Source of the DNA: Paenibacillus tritici
Lineage (GTDB): Bacteria; Bacillota; Bacilli; Paenibacillales; Paenibacillaceae
DNA: 64,000 nt
Assembly (NCBI RefSeq): GCF_013204885.1
Contig: NZ_JABMKX010000016.1
Coordinates: forward strand, 62,001-126,000
Reading direction: 5' to 3'
In this document: positions 8,604-17,491 of the stretch, piece by piece
How the letters are laid out: each line of letters opens with the position of its first letter
How positions within the stretch are numbered: position 1 is the first letter of the stretch
The notes under the pieces: generated by a model
Databases searched by the model: none
Seen by the model: only the letters and a program-made list of their open reading frames with translations
What the model was told of the DNA's origin: nothing
Made by a program: the position numbers and the translations under genes

Positions 8604-9959
8604 CTACTTCGCAGCAGCAATCGCTTCGTCGGCCCGTTGTTTGATCGTCTCTACCGTAGTGTCCAGATCCTGCGCATCCATGAAGTACTTCTCGGCTTCT
8701 TCCATGAAGGCTTTACGCATTTCGGTCAGACCCGCTGTCTGGGTGATCTCGGTGTTCGTATATTCTGTGTTCAGCAGCTTCACGAAGGAGTCCTTATCGA
8801 AATACTGGGCCCTGTCGCCCATAACCGCTTCCGCCACCTGCGCGACATCGGCCTTCTTGCTGGAAGGAATACGCCCGCCGGGAAGCATCTCGGTATTCCC
8901 TTCGGTCAGGAACCAGCTTAAGAACTTCATGGCTGCCTCTTTGTTCGGACTCTTGGCATTGATCGAGGTCATGTCGTTCAGCTTGGTGTTGTTGATGTTG
9001 CCCCCTGCCGTCCACTGCGGCATCGGCGCGAAGGCAATCTGGTACTCGCGGTTCGGGTAGGCGGTGTCATCCTTGATGTAACGGACAAAGTAAGCGGAGG
9101 TATAGGTAGAAGCCGTTCGTCCGTTCAGCAGTTCATCCTGCGGCTGAGCCTTATTGGCCACCCCTTCCGCATACGGCATCACCTTCTTGCCTTCAATCAG
9201 CTTCTTCTGCAGCTCAAGTCCTTTGCGAAAAGCTTCATGCCCGAAGTTAGAGGTGCCGTCTGCGGCATAATAGGCATCCTTCGGCTGGGCTGAATTCAGC
9301 ACATCGAAGGCAATCGGCTCCCAGGTGGGCGTGAAGAACGCCCCGTACTGCCCCTCCTTCGTCAGCTTGCCGGCCAGAGCCGCATAGTCATCCCAGGTCC
9401 AGCCCGGCTCCGGGATGCTCTCTCCGATGGCATCCAGCGAAGCCTTGTTGAAGGCAACGAACTTCACATCCCTGGAGCCTGGAAGGTTATAGATGGTGCC
9501 GTCCACCTTCGTAATGTTCTCTGAGCCGATGATCCCCTCCAGGTCAAATCCGCTGGACTTAATCAGGGCTTCCAGCGGCTCTACCATCCCGGCCTTGATG
9601 CGGCGTTCCAGATGGGCATCGGCGTAATTGACAAACAAATCAGGAGCATCCGTGTTCGACAGCAGAGCCGTCTCCAGCTTCACATTGCCCGGATCATCAT
9701 TGACGAACCGGACATATTCAACCTTGATATCCGTGTTCTCAGCGTTCCAGCGGTCCGCTACCGCCTTGGGACCATTCTCTTCAGGTACGCCGCCCCACCA
9801 CTTCAGTGTAACCGTTTTCGATTCTCCAGAGGCCTTGGCGCTCTGCTGCGGCGCCTTGTCCGGGCCCCCGGCCGTATTCCCGTTATTGCCTCCGCAGCCG
9901 CTTAACAGGACACTTGTCAGCAGGACAGAGGACAGACTTAAGGTTAATCTACGCTTCAT
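8604..9959 (-). CDS. Extracellular sugar-binding lipoprotein
   Basis: Family 1 solute-binding protein, 451 residues. It has a lipoprotein signal with lipobox LLSGC (Cys at 22) and a low-complexity linker rich in Gly, Asn, Ser and Ala. A binding domain follows, beginning VTLKWWGGVPEENGPKAVAD. The start has AAAGGGGAAA about 6 bases before the ATG. It lies 74 bases after the response-regulator gene on the same strand, so two-component control of this importer is likely. It delivers substrate to the MalF/MalG-like pair downstream. Substrate not identifiable from sequence. Confidence 0.93.
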   Translation of the reverse strand: MKRRLTLSLSSVLLTSVLLSGCGGNNGNTAGGPDKAPQQSAKASGESKTVTLKWWGGVPEENGPKAVADRWNAENTDIKVEYVRFVNDDPGNVKLETALLSNTDAPDLFVNYADAHLERRIKAGMVEPLEALIKSSGFDLEGIIGSENITKVDGTIYNLPGSRDVKFVAFNKASLDAIGESIPEPGWTWDDYAALAGKLTKEGQYGAFFTPTWEPIAFDVLNSAQPKDAYYAADGTSNFGHEAFRKGLELQKKLIEGKKVMPYAEGVANKAQPQDELLNGRTASTYTSAYFVRYIKDDTAYPNREYQIAFAPMPQWTAGGNINNTKLNDMTSINAKSPNKEAAMKFLSWFLTEGNTEMLPGGRIPSSKKADVAQVAEAVMGDRAQYFDKDSFVKLLNTEYTNTEITQTAGLTEMRKAFMEEAEKYFMDAQDLDTTVETIKQRADEAIAAAK

Positions 9960-10033
9960 TATGATTTCCCCTTTCGCTAATTGAACAGTAACACAACTTA
10001 GTTATATCAGAGCGCTGCTCAATAACGAACGGC

Positions 10034-11671
10034 TTATTCTTTGGTCTTAGAGGGATTTTCCAAGCTGCCCTGCTTGCGGCCGGTCATCGTTTTGCGGTAT
10101 TCCAGCGGAAATAATCCCTCTATTTTTTTGAAATACTTACTGAAATGATTGGAATCGGCGTAGCCGACCATCTCGGCTATTTCATATATTTTGTACGTGG
10201 GATTGCGCAGCAGCTCCCGCGCCTTCTGCATCCGGATCTGGGTCAGATAATCCACAATCTTCACCCCGGTCTCCTTCTTGAACATCACGCTCAGATAATT
10301 CTCGGCGAACCCCGTCCGTCTGGCCAGATCGGCCACTTTCAAGGACGAAGCATACTCCTCCTCCATGATGGTGATCATCTGCTTCACCTCATCGCGGTAT
10401 ACCGGCTGGCTATTCTGCCCTGTCAGCGCGATAGCTTCGGGCAGCCAACCCAGGAACCAGTGGCCGATCTCCCGCAGCGTCTCCGCGTTGCGGATCACAT
10501 CGAAGGGATACTTCCCCTGATGCTCAGGCATGACGTACAGAATATGATCGGACGGTCCCATATGCTGGAAGACCAGATGCAGCCACTGAAGCCACTGCTC
10601 TCTGACCCAGGCGGTTCCCATCCCTTCCTCCTCCTGCAGCCGGGCAATCCAGCGCCGCACTTCCTCCAGAATAACCGCCTGCTCCCCCGTGTCCAGCAAG
10701 CTGCTCCAGTGCCCGCTCTTCAGAATACTCACCTTGGGCTGAACCTCATCCGCCTCAGCCAGCGGGTACAGGATCGGGCAGTCTTCATGAAAAAAACGCC
10801 GGGCCAGTGCCTGATCCGCCTGCCGGAAGCCTTCATTTAACTGATAAGGGCTGCAGTAGTCCCCGGACACGCCGAAGCTCACCTTCACCTTGGCAAAGGT
10901 GCTGCCCGCCCCCATAAGCTCCTCCAGCATCCCCTCCGAATAAGCGCCGGCCAGAATCACCAGCTTGCGGTTATGCATGTCTACGAGCTGGCACTTGTCA
11001 TATTTCTTCAATATTTCCGCAAAAATATTACTGACGGTATAGAACAGCAGCTGCTCACTTTGAAAGCGGTTCTCCTCCAGGACCTGCCGGTAATGATCGA
11101 CACCCGCCACAATCACCCGGCAGCCCTCCGTGACAAAAGGCGGCAGGTTCCCGTCTCGCTGCAAATGGTCCACCTCTAGCTTCGATCTCTGCTTCACCAG
11201 TAAATCAAGCAGCGTCAGCTCGGCGGATTTCCGCTCCAGAGCTTTTATTTTATAATCCAGCTTATCCTTCTCTGTACGCTCCTGCTCTTCATTGTGGAAG
11301 AACTGCTGAAGCCGCTTGCACTTGTCAAGCAGCTCCTCCGGCGTATAAGCCAGCTTCAGCGTATAGTCGGCAGCCCCCAGCCGCAGCGCCTTCTGCACAT
11401 ATTCAAAGTCATTATGGTTGGATAAAATAATAAACTTAATCGCCGGCCACTTCACCCGGACATGATTCATGAGATCCAGACCGTTCATCTCCGGCATCCG
11501 GATATCGGACAAAATGATCTGGCAGGTCCCGCGGTTCAGCAGCTCCAGGGCCTCCACCCCGTTCGCGGCTTCCCCGATGATCTCGAAACCGTGCGCCTCC
11601 CAGGGAATCAGCGTCTTGAGCGCCACCCGGACCAGAATTTCATCATCCACAATCAATATGCGTGTTGTCAT
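10034..11671 (-). CDS. YesN-type response regulator with AraC DNA-binding domain
   Basis: A 545-residue regulator. The N-terminal receiver domain starts RILIVDDEILVR, with the phosphate-accepting Asp in LSDIRMPEMNGLDL near residue 55 and the conserved Lys in the YTLKLAY stretch. A long middle region follows. The C-terminal AraC domain has two helix-turn-helix motifs (KVADLARRTGFAENYLSVMF and YEIAEMVGYADSNHFSKYFK). The ATG at 11671 has GGAAGG close by and overlaps the kinase stop as ATGA, so the pair is coupled; an upstream in-frame start would add an implausible tail before the receiver. It probably activates the binding-protein gene 74 bases downstream. Confidence 0.94.
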   Translation of the reverse strand: MTTRILIVDDEILVRVALKTLIPWEAHGFEIIGEAANGVEALELLNRGTCQIILSDIRMPEMNGLDLMNHVRVKWPAIKFIILSNHNDFEYVQKALRLGAADYTLKLAYTPEELLDKCKRLQQFFHNEEQERTEKDKLDYKIKALERKSAELTLLDLLVKQRSKLEVDHLQRDGNLPPFVTEGCRVIVAGVDHYRQVLEENRFQSEQLLFYTVSNIFAEILKKYDKCQLVDMHNRKLVILAGAYSEGMLEELMGAGSTFAKVKVSFGVSGDYCSPYQLNEGFRQADQALARRFFHEDCPILYPLAEADEVQPKVSILKSGHWSSLLDTGEQAVILEEVRRWIARLQEEEGMGTAWVREQWLQWLHLVFQHMGPSDHILYVMPEHQGKYPFDVIRNAETLREIGHWFLGWLPEAIALTGQNSQPVYRDEVKQMITIMEEEYASSLKVADLARRTGFAENYLSVMFKKETGVKIVDYLTQIRMQKARELLRNPTYKIYEIAEMVGYADSNHFSKYFKKIEGLFPLEYRKTMTGRKQGSLENPSKTKE

Positions 11672-13509
11672 CCTTCCAGCTCCTTCCGATAAGGAATCCG
11701 CACCGTCACCTGTAGTCCGCCCGCCTCCGGCCGGGACAGGAGAATGCCGCATTGCTGCCCGAAATGGATTTTGATTCTTCTGTCCACATTCAGCAGCCCG
11801 ATGCCGCTGGTCTTCACATGATCCTGCTGCAGTTGATTGGCAATCATCCGCAGGGTTTCCTCCGAGACCCCTTTTCCGTTATCCCTGATGTGAATAAGGA
11901 TGTATTGACCGGGGCATTCCGCCTCGATGCGGATATGCAGCGGCAGCTTCGACCCATGGATAATGCTGTTCTCCACCAGCGGCTGGAGCGTGAATTTCAG
12001 CACCGTGCAATCCAACAGGGCTTCCGGGACCTGAACAGCGACCGTAACATCATCGTGATACCGGATTTTTTGCAGAGACATGTACAGCTCCAGATACTCC
12101 AGCTCCTGCCTCAGCGTGACGAACAGCGTATTCTGCTTCATGGAGAACTCCATCAGCTTCCCGAGCGCCGTAATCATATCGCTGACATTGCGGTTGGTAC
12201 CCGAGAGCATAGCCATCAGCTTGATGGAATTGAGCGTATTGAACAGGAAGTGGGGGTTAATCTGGGCCTGGAGCGCCTGGAAATGCGCCTCCTCCTTCTG
12301 CCGCTGCTCCTCCGCCACATGATGGATCAGCTCTTCGAGCTGCGCGACCATTTTATTGAAATGGCTGCCGAGCAGGGCGATCTCATCCTTGCCGCGCACC
12401 TCCACCTTGGTACTGAAGTTGCCGCTGCCCACCCTGCTCATCGAGCGCACCAGGGCATAGAGCGGCTTGGTCAGCCGCAGCAGAATGTAGATCACGATAA
12501 TGATCCCCACGCCGAAGAACAACAGGAACAGTGCGATGGACTTCGTCCGGGAGTTATCGAGCTGAGCCGAGAAATCCCCCATCCGCTGCAGGGAGACAAT
12601 GGACAGGCCTACCTGCGGCACGGACGCTGCGTTCATTAGATAGGTCTCCTTACCCAGCGTCAGCTTCCTCATCACAGAACCGCTATGCCTGGAGTCTTCC
12701 GCCTGCTCCGGCGTCAGCGAATACTGCTCCTTGCCGTAGATGTCGTACAGGGTTCCCCCTTTATCCAGAACAAGCAGCTGCGTATTGTCAGGCAGCCCTT
12801 TGGAGGGAATGCCGTAGAACTGGCTTACGGGTATGGCCACGATAACCAGTCCCCAGTTACGGATGGACGATTCGAAGGCGAAGGAACGCGACAGCAGGAT
12901 GAACTCCTTATCGGGCGCATTCTCGGTATACCCCAGATTAGCTGGCAGCCGGTAGACTCTCTCCCAATAGGGATAGCCCTTCAGCTCCATCCCCGCAGTG
13001 AACCAGGGTTCGCGGATGATCGTTCCGGTTGCCCCGCGGTTGAAATTGTTAAGGGTCGTCACCACACTGCCTTCAGCATCGACCAGTCCGATGAAGGCGC
13101 TGTTACCCAGCAGGATATCCTTCAGGTACCCCATCTTCTTCTGAATTTGAAAAATAGCTCCCATCGCCTCGGCATTCCCGTAATCCCAATTGAAGGTATT
13201 CGAGCCGAAGGACTGGGCCATATCGGCCTCCAGCAGATACGTCGCCTGAATCATCCGTTTGGCTGTATCATTAATCGTCATCGCCGCCTGCTCCACCAGG
13301 CTCTGATTGGCGGCATAGACCTCCTGCTCCACCACTCTGACCGATGTTGTGAAATAGTCATACAGCACGATCAGTGTCGGCAGGGCAATTACGATGAGTA
13401 CGGTAGCAATCAGCTTGCTGCGGATGGAACGCAATCCTCTCCAGCTTCCGGTTATGGCGGCTTCCTCCCCTGGCACTGCGACCTGTGTTCCGAAATATCT
13501 TAAACACAT
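11668..13509 (-). CDS. YesM-type sensor histidine kinase
   Basis: Membrane sensor of about 613 residues. It has a first membrane span near residues 33-52, a large extracellular sensing region and a second span near residue 290. Then come a HAMP linker (PLYALVRSMSRVGSGNF), the histidine box INPHFLFNTLNSIKLMAM and an ATPase domain with NSIIHGSK and IRDNGKGV. This is the pairing partner of the YesN-type regulator that overlaps it by 4 bases. The start is uncertain: the first ATG has no ribosome-binding site and sits just after a TATAAT. Translation may therefore begin at an internal codon nearer the first span. It probably senses an external carbohydrate or its binding protein. Confidence 0.93.
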   Translation of the reverse strand: MCLRYFGTQVAVPGEEAAITGSWRGLRSIRSKLIATVLIVIALPTLIVLYDYFTTSVRVVEQEVYAANQSLVEQAAMTINDTAKRMIQATYLLEADMAQSFGSNTFNWDYGNAEAMGAIFQIQKKMGYLKDILLGNSAFIGLVDAEGSVVTTLNNFNRGATGTIIREPWFTAGMELKGYPYWERVYRLPANLGYTENAPDKEFILLSRSFAFESSIRNWGLVIVAIPVSQFYGIPSKGLPDNTQLLVLDKGGTLYDIYGKEQYSLTPEQAEDSRHSGSVMRKLTLGKETYLMNAASVPQVGLSIVSLQRMGDFSAQLDNSRTKSIALFLLFFGVGIIIVIYILLRLTKPLYALVRSMSRVGSGNFSTKVEVRGKDEIALLGSHFNKMVAQLEELIHHVAEEQRQKEEAHFQALQAQINPHFLFNTLNSIKLMAMLSGTNRNVSDMITALGKLMEFSMKQNTLFVTLRQELEYLELYMSLQKIRYHDDVTVAVQVPEALLDCTVLKFTLQPLVENSIIHGSKLPLHIRIEAECPGQYILIHIRDNGKGVSEETLRMIANQLQQDHVKTSGIGLLNVDRRIKIHFGQQCGILLSRPEAGGLQVTVRIPYRKELEG

Positions 13510-13511
13510 TA

Positions 13512-13541
13512 ATTATAGCAAAGGATAGGCTGGGCTATGAA
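13512..13541 (-). promoter_or_regulatory. Candidate promoter of the kinase/regulator operon
   Basis: A perfect -10 TATAAT (13512-13517) with a weak -35 TTCATA 18 bases upstream on the minus strand. It lies right before the first ATG of the kinase, so transcription would begin at or inside the annotated start. Confidence 0.4.
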
Positions 13542-13587
13542 TGGGATATACTGTTTAAAAACAGGGGAATTCTTCTGTCCTTGCAGC

Positions 13588-13625
13588 AAAAAAGCAGCGA
13601 TCCTCCCATCGGGAGAACCACTGCT
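13588..13625 (-). terminator. Rho-independent terminator of mntH
   Basis: On the minus strand a 15-bp stem (AGCAGTGGTTCTCCC pairing with GGGAGGATCGCTGCT, including G-U pairs) with a 3-base loop is followed by TTTTTT. It stands 7 bases past the mntH stop. Confidence 0.85.
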
Positions 13626-13631
13626 CACAGC

Positions 13632-14930
13632 TCACACAAACATCTCTACAATTAAGAACAAATTCAGCGATACCACCAGAGCGGAGATGATCCAGCCCAG
13701 GATGGTGGTAATCCGGTGATTCACCAGGCCCTTCATGATCTTGCGGTCGCTGGTGAAGATCACGAGCGGGATCAGGGCAAAGGCAATCCCGAAGGAGAGA
13801 ACGACCTGGCTCATCACGAGTGCGGTGGTCGCATTAATGCCGAAGGCGATAATCGTCAGCGGTGGGATAATCGTAATCGCCCGCCGGAGGTAGAGATTGA
13901 TTTTTTTATTAATGAAGCCTTGCATCACCACATCACCGGCCATCGTACCGACCGACGAGCTTGACAGACCTGCGATCAGGAGGCCGAGGCCGAAGGAGAT
14001 TGCCGTAACGGGTCCTGCCAGATTGCGGAACTGCTCGAAGGCGATATCCAGATCCTCAACAACAAGACCGTTCTTGAAGAACAGCGCCGCTGCCACGATC
14101 ACCATGGCCATATTCACCGCACCGGCAATCAGCATTGCAATCAGGATATCAATGAACTCCAGCCGGAAAATCTGTTTCTTCTCCCGCTCATCTGCCCCCA
14201 CAACCCGGCTCTGGGTCAGCGAGGAATGCAGATAGATCGCATGGGGCATAACCGTTGCGCCGAGAATCCCGGCCGCCAGCAGGATGCTGTCCACACCTTC
14301 AAATCTGGGGGTAAACATCCCTGTAACAATGCTGCCCGCATCCGGCTTCGCCATAATGACCTGGAACGCAAAGGCCAGCACAACAATCATTACCATGCCG
14401 GCTATCCCGGCCTCAAGGGTACGGTAACCGCGCCGCTGAAGCTCCAGAATCGCGAACGACCCTACTGCGGTAATCAGTGCAGCCGGCAGCATCGGTATAC
14501 CGAACAGCAAGTACAGTCCGAGGGCTGCCCCGATAAATTCCGCCAGATCGGTAGCGATAATGACCAGCTCACTCTGTATCCATAAGAAGACCGACACGCC
14601 CTTCGGGAATTTCTCCCGCGCGACCTCCGGCAGATTCTTACCGGTAGCAATACCAAGCTTGGCGGATAAGGATTGAATAAGAACGGCCATCAGATTCGAA
14701 GCAAAGATAACCCATAGCAAGAGATACCCGTATTTCGAGCCTGCTGTAATATTAGTGGCGAAATTGCCGGGGTCCAGGTACGCTACGGAAGCGATAAAAG
14801 CCGGGCCCAGGAACGGAAGCAGCCGCTTCAGTCCTTTGACATCTCCATCAAGCACCGACTGTGCCGAAAGTTTATTGGTATGGCTTTTTAGTATTGTGGA
14901 TGATTCTACTGCTGTATTCTGCTCCATCAT
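13632..14930 (-). CDS. mntH: Nramp-family divalent metal (Mn2+) transporter
   Basis: Proton-coupled metal importer, 432 residues, with eleven or so membrane segments. The two unwound metal-binding helices are visible: DPGN in AYLDPGNFATN (segment 1) and MPH in TVMPHAIYLHS (segment 6). These are hallmarks of Nramp transporters that bring in Mn2+ and Fe2+. The start at 14930 is preceded by AGGAGGGA 6 bases away; an earlier start lacks this site. The gene stands alone between a strong promoter and a terminator. A G/A-rich dyad-like sequence near the transcription start is a candidate MntR site, so repression by manganese is likely but unproved. Confidence 0.93.
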   Translation of the reverse strand: MMEQNTAVESSTILKSHTNKLSAQSVLDGDVKGLKRLLPFLGPAFIASVAYLDPGNFATNITAGSKYGYLLLWVIFASNLMAVLIQSLSAKLGIATGKNLPEVAREKFPKGVSVFLWIQSELVIIATDLAEFIGAALGLYLLFGIPMLPAALITAVGSFAILELQRRGYRTLEAGIAGMVMIVVLAFAFQVIMAKPDAGSIVTGMFTPRFEGVDSILLAAGILGATVMPHAIYLHSSLTQSRVVGADEREKKQIFRLEFIDILIAMLIAGAVNMAMVIVAAALFFKNGLVVEDLDIAFEQFRNLAGPVTAISFGLGLLIAGLSSSSVGTMAGDVVMQGFINKKINLYLRRAITIIPPLTIIAFGINATTALVMSQVVLSFGIAFALIPLVIFTSDRKIMKGLVNHRITTILGWIISALVVSLNLFLIVEMFV

Positions 14931-14971
14931 TTCTGTCCCTCCTATTGCCCGGAAAAAGTTGTCTATACACA

Positions 14972-15036
14972 CGAAAGTTTCCCTGGTGCAACATTTGATC
15001 TGAGTTTATTATAATCCGCTGTATGAGAAATGTAAA
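14972..15036 (-). promoter_or_regulatory. mntH promoter with candidate metal-regulator site
   Basis: On the minus strand a -35 TTTACA (15031-15036), a 17-base spacer and a perfect -10 TATAAT (15008-15013). Just downstream, GTTGCACCAGGGAAACTTTC (14973-14992) resembles the GC-AGGGAAA pattern of MntR-type operators. The promoter is well supported; the operator call is a guess from pattern. Confidence 0.6.
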
Positions 15037-15348
15037 TGTATTTTCATTGGTTTTTTTCATACGAAATGTCACGATGATTACAGACAGCTATGCTATCCGC
15101 CCGGCCGCTGCATCTTATATTATGTGCACGCCCCTGGAAAGTGATGCTCCAGCCCATATGTTATTACCCATTCTGAGACTTATGATTTACAGGAGCACAT
15201 GGGTGGACACTTGAGTGGACGCTCCGCGGATGGACCGTTGTTCCAATCGTTTAGCGGTATCCCATTAAAACATTTAAATAAAAGTAACACCTATACCGGG
15301 CGTAGGGCGAGCTAGTACCACACTTCTGGATCGTATCCGTGTTGACCT
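15037..15348. other. Intergenic region between glnS and mntH
   Basis: No gene seen in this stretch of about 310 bases. Around 15215-15260 it carries GACGCTCCGCGGATGGACC followed by GTTGTTCCAATCG. This matches the dispersed intergenic motif at about 3350. Confidence 0.5.
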
Positions 15349-17073
15349 TCACTTCGCAACATCCTGCAGTTTATTTCCCGCTTTGCTTTTCCAGGTATCC
15401 TTGAGTGGAACGATCCGGTTGAACACCAGCTTCTGCTCACTGCTGCGCTTGCTGTCGATACAAAAATACCCGTGGCGCAGAAATTGGAATTTGTCCCCGG
15501 GCTGCGGTGTATTTTCGAAAGGCTCCAACAGGCAATCCTTAAGCAGAGTCACAGAATGGGGATTGATATATTGCTCCCAGGTCTCCCCCTCCTCCTTCGG
15601 ACCGTTGTTATCGGCAAGCAGCTGCTCATACAGGTATACCTCACACTTGAGCGCATGGGCGGCAGAGACCCATTGAACCGTTCCTTTGACCTTCCGGCCG
15701 CTTAGAGGACCGCCGCTCTTGGTATCCGGGTCATAGGTGCACCGCAGCTCCAGGATCTCTCCCGTCGCCGCGTCCTTAATGACCTCATTGCAGCGGATAA
15801 TATATGCGCCCTTCAGCCGTACCTCACCGCCTAAGACCAGTCTGCGGAAGCCCTTGACAGGTACTTCCATGAAGTCCTCCCGCTCGATATAGAGGGTGCC
15901 GGAGAACGGAACATCTCTTGTCCCCAGCTCAGCATTTTCGCTATTGTTATCCATCTTAAGCCATTCGGAGGTCCCGGCTTCAACATTCGTGAGCACAACC
16001 TTCAGCGGATTCAGCACAGCCATGATGGCGGGCACCTTGGCCTTAAGATCCTGTCTGACGCAGTGCTCCAGCAGTGAGTAATCGACCATCGCCGTATTAC
16101 GGACCATTCCGATCTCATGTACGAAATCCTTGATGCTGTCCGGTGTAAACCCGCGTCTGCGCAGACCACGAAGCGTCGGCAGACGCGGATCATCCCAGCC
16201 GTCCACGTAGTTCCCGTCTACCAGTGCCCGGAGATAACGTTTGCTTGTGACCACTCCTGTAAGATTCACCCGGCCGAATTCCCTTTGCCTCGGCGCCTCC
16301 GGGATATCCAGCTCATTCAGCACCCATTCATACAGCGGCCGGTGATCCTTGAATTCAATGGAGCATAACGAATGGGTCACCCCTTCTAGCGCATCCTGAA
16401 TCGGGTGGGCGAAATCATACATCGGGTAGATGCACCAGGCATTGCCCGTACGGTAATGCTCTGCATGAATGATCCGGTACAGCACCGGGTCGCGCAGATT
16501 GATGTTCGGCGAGGCCATGTCGATCCGGGCCCGCAGCACTTTGGCACCGTTAGGATATTCGCCGTTACGCATCGCTCTGAACAGCCGCAGATTCTCTTCC
16601 GGCGAGCGGTCCCGGTAAGGACTATCTGTCCCCGGCTCGGTTAATGTCCCCCGGCAGGCCGTTACCTCCTCCGCCGTCAGGTCACAGACATATGCCTTCC
16701 CCTTCTGAATGAGCACTTCCGCGCTGCGGCAGATTTCCTCTGAATAATCAGAACCGTAATAGACATGCTCTCCCGGGCTGCAGCCCAGCCATTCGATGTC
16801 TTGGGTGATGGACTTCACGTATTCCATATCCTCCTTCAGCGGGTTGGTATCATCGAAGCGCAGGTGGAATCTGCCGCCGTTCTTACGTGCAATCTCATAG
16901 TTCGCGTGGATAGCAAAAGCACTTCCGATATGCAGATAGCCATTGGGCTCCGGGGGAAACCTTGTGCAGATCTCCCTGCTGAAGACCCCTTCCTCTATAT
17001 CTTCCCTGATGAGCCTGTCCATATAATTCTCCGGCACGGCCGATTCATTCTCATTAACATTAACGTCAGTCAT
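15349..17073 (-). CDS. glnS: Glutamine--tRNA ligase
   Basis: Charges tRNA-Gln with glutamine in the cytoplasm. The 574-residue protein has the class I signature PPEPNGYLHIGSA with its HIGH-like motif near residue 45. The KMSKS-like motif is VVTSKRYL, and a beta-barrel anticodon-binding C-terminus is expected by family. The start at 17073 has AGGAGGAG 5 bases upstream; a longer frame would run into the T-box terminator. The gene is alone and sits directly behind a T-box leader whose specifier reads CAA, a glutamine codon. Expression should therefore rise when tRNA-Gln is uncharged. Bacillus subtilis lacks this enzyme and uses the GatCAB amidation route, so its presence is notable. Confidence 0.96.
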   Translation of the reverse strand: MTDVNVNENESAVPENYMDRLIREDIEEGVFSREICTRFPPEPNGYLHIGSAFAIHANYEIARKNGGRFHLRFDDTNPLKEDMEYVKSITQDIEWLGCSPGEHVYYGSDYSEEICRSAEVLIQKGKAYVCDLTAEEVTACRGTLTEPGTDSPYRDRSPEENLRLFRAMRNGEYPNGAKVLRARIDMASPNINLRDPVLYRIIHAEHYRTGNAWCIYPMYDFAHPIQDALEGVTHSLCSIEFKDHRPLYEWVLNELDIPEAPRQREFGRVNLTGVVTSKRYLRALVDGNYVDGWDDPRLPTLRGLRRRGFTPDSIKDFVHEIGMVRNTAMVDYSLLEHCVRQDLKAKVPAIMAVLNPLKVVLTNVEAGTSEWLKMDNNSENAELGTRDVPFSGTLYIEREDFMEVPVKGFRRLVLGGEVRLKGAYIIRCNEVIKDAATGEILELRCTYDPDTKSGGPLSGRKVKGTVQWVSAAHALKCEVYLYEQLLADNNGPKEEGETWEQYINPHSVTLLKDCLLEPFENTPQPGDKFQFLRHGYFCIDSKRSSEQKLVFNRIVPLKDTWKSKAGNKLQDVAK

Positions 17074-17119
17074 TCGATCTCCTCCTGTATATGGGTGATA
17101 CCTGCCCTTACGGGACCAC

Positions 17120-17408
17120 AAAAAAGAACCTCACCTCCAAGACTGTAGTCTTGGGGACGAGATTCTCGCGGTACCACCCCAGGTTCATTAATATGTCGCC
17201 ATATTAATCTCATCAAGTACGGCGCCGCCGGCAAGGCAGGGCTTATACTCTAGCTCTGTAACAGGAGCACCTGTCGCACCATCCCCGGCTGCTGCCGGTT
17301 CCGATACACCGCTCAGAGGCTTGTTTCTACTCAGCCTTCCCTGCTCCTTCACACCAGCCGGAGCTCTCTGTGAGGGAAGAACTGAATATACTCTTCTCGT
17401 CATCGCGT
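17120..17408 (-). promoter_or_regulatory. T-box leader (glutamine) of glnS
   Basis: The minus strand shows the T-box sequence GGTGGTACCGCGAGAA at 17163-17178. It is followed by the terminator stem CCAAGACT/AGTCTTGG ending in TTCTTTTTT (17120-17160). Stem I starts GATGACGAGAAGAGTA, with the AGAGAG and GGCTGGTGTGAAGG blocks. A specifier CAA, complementary to 17321-17323, lies in AGAAACAAGCC. The codon agrees with the downstream gene. Uncharged tRNA-Gln should bind both specifier and T-box and prevent termination. Confidence 0.93.
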
Positions 17409-17426
17409 TTGCAAATTGTTGGATAC

Positions 17427-17455
17427 AGAATATCAAATCTCACACAAACTGTAAA
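17427..17455 (-). promoter_or_regulatory. glnS T-box promoter
   Basis: Minus-strand -35 TTTACA (17450-17455), 17-base spacer, -10 TATTCT (17427-17432). It lies about 20 bases before the first conserved T-box stem, as expected. Confidence 0.6.
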
Positions 17456-17491
17456 GTCCAATAGCGGCCGGCTGTCCTTATAGCCTGCCGG

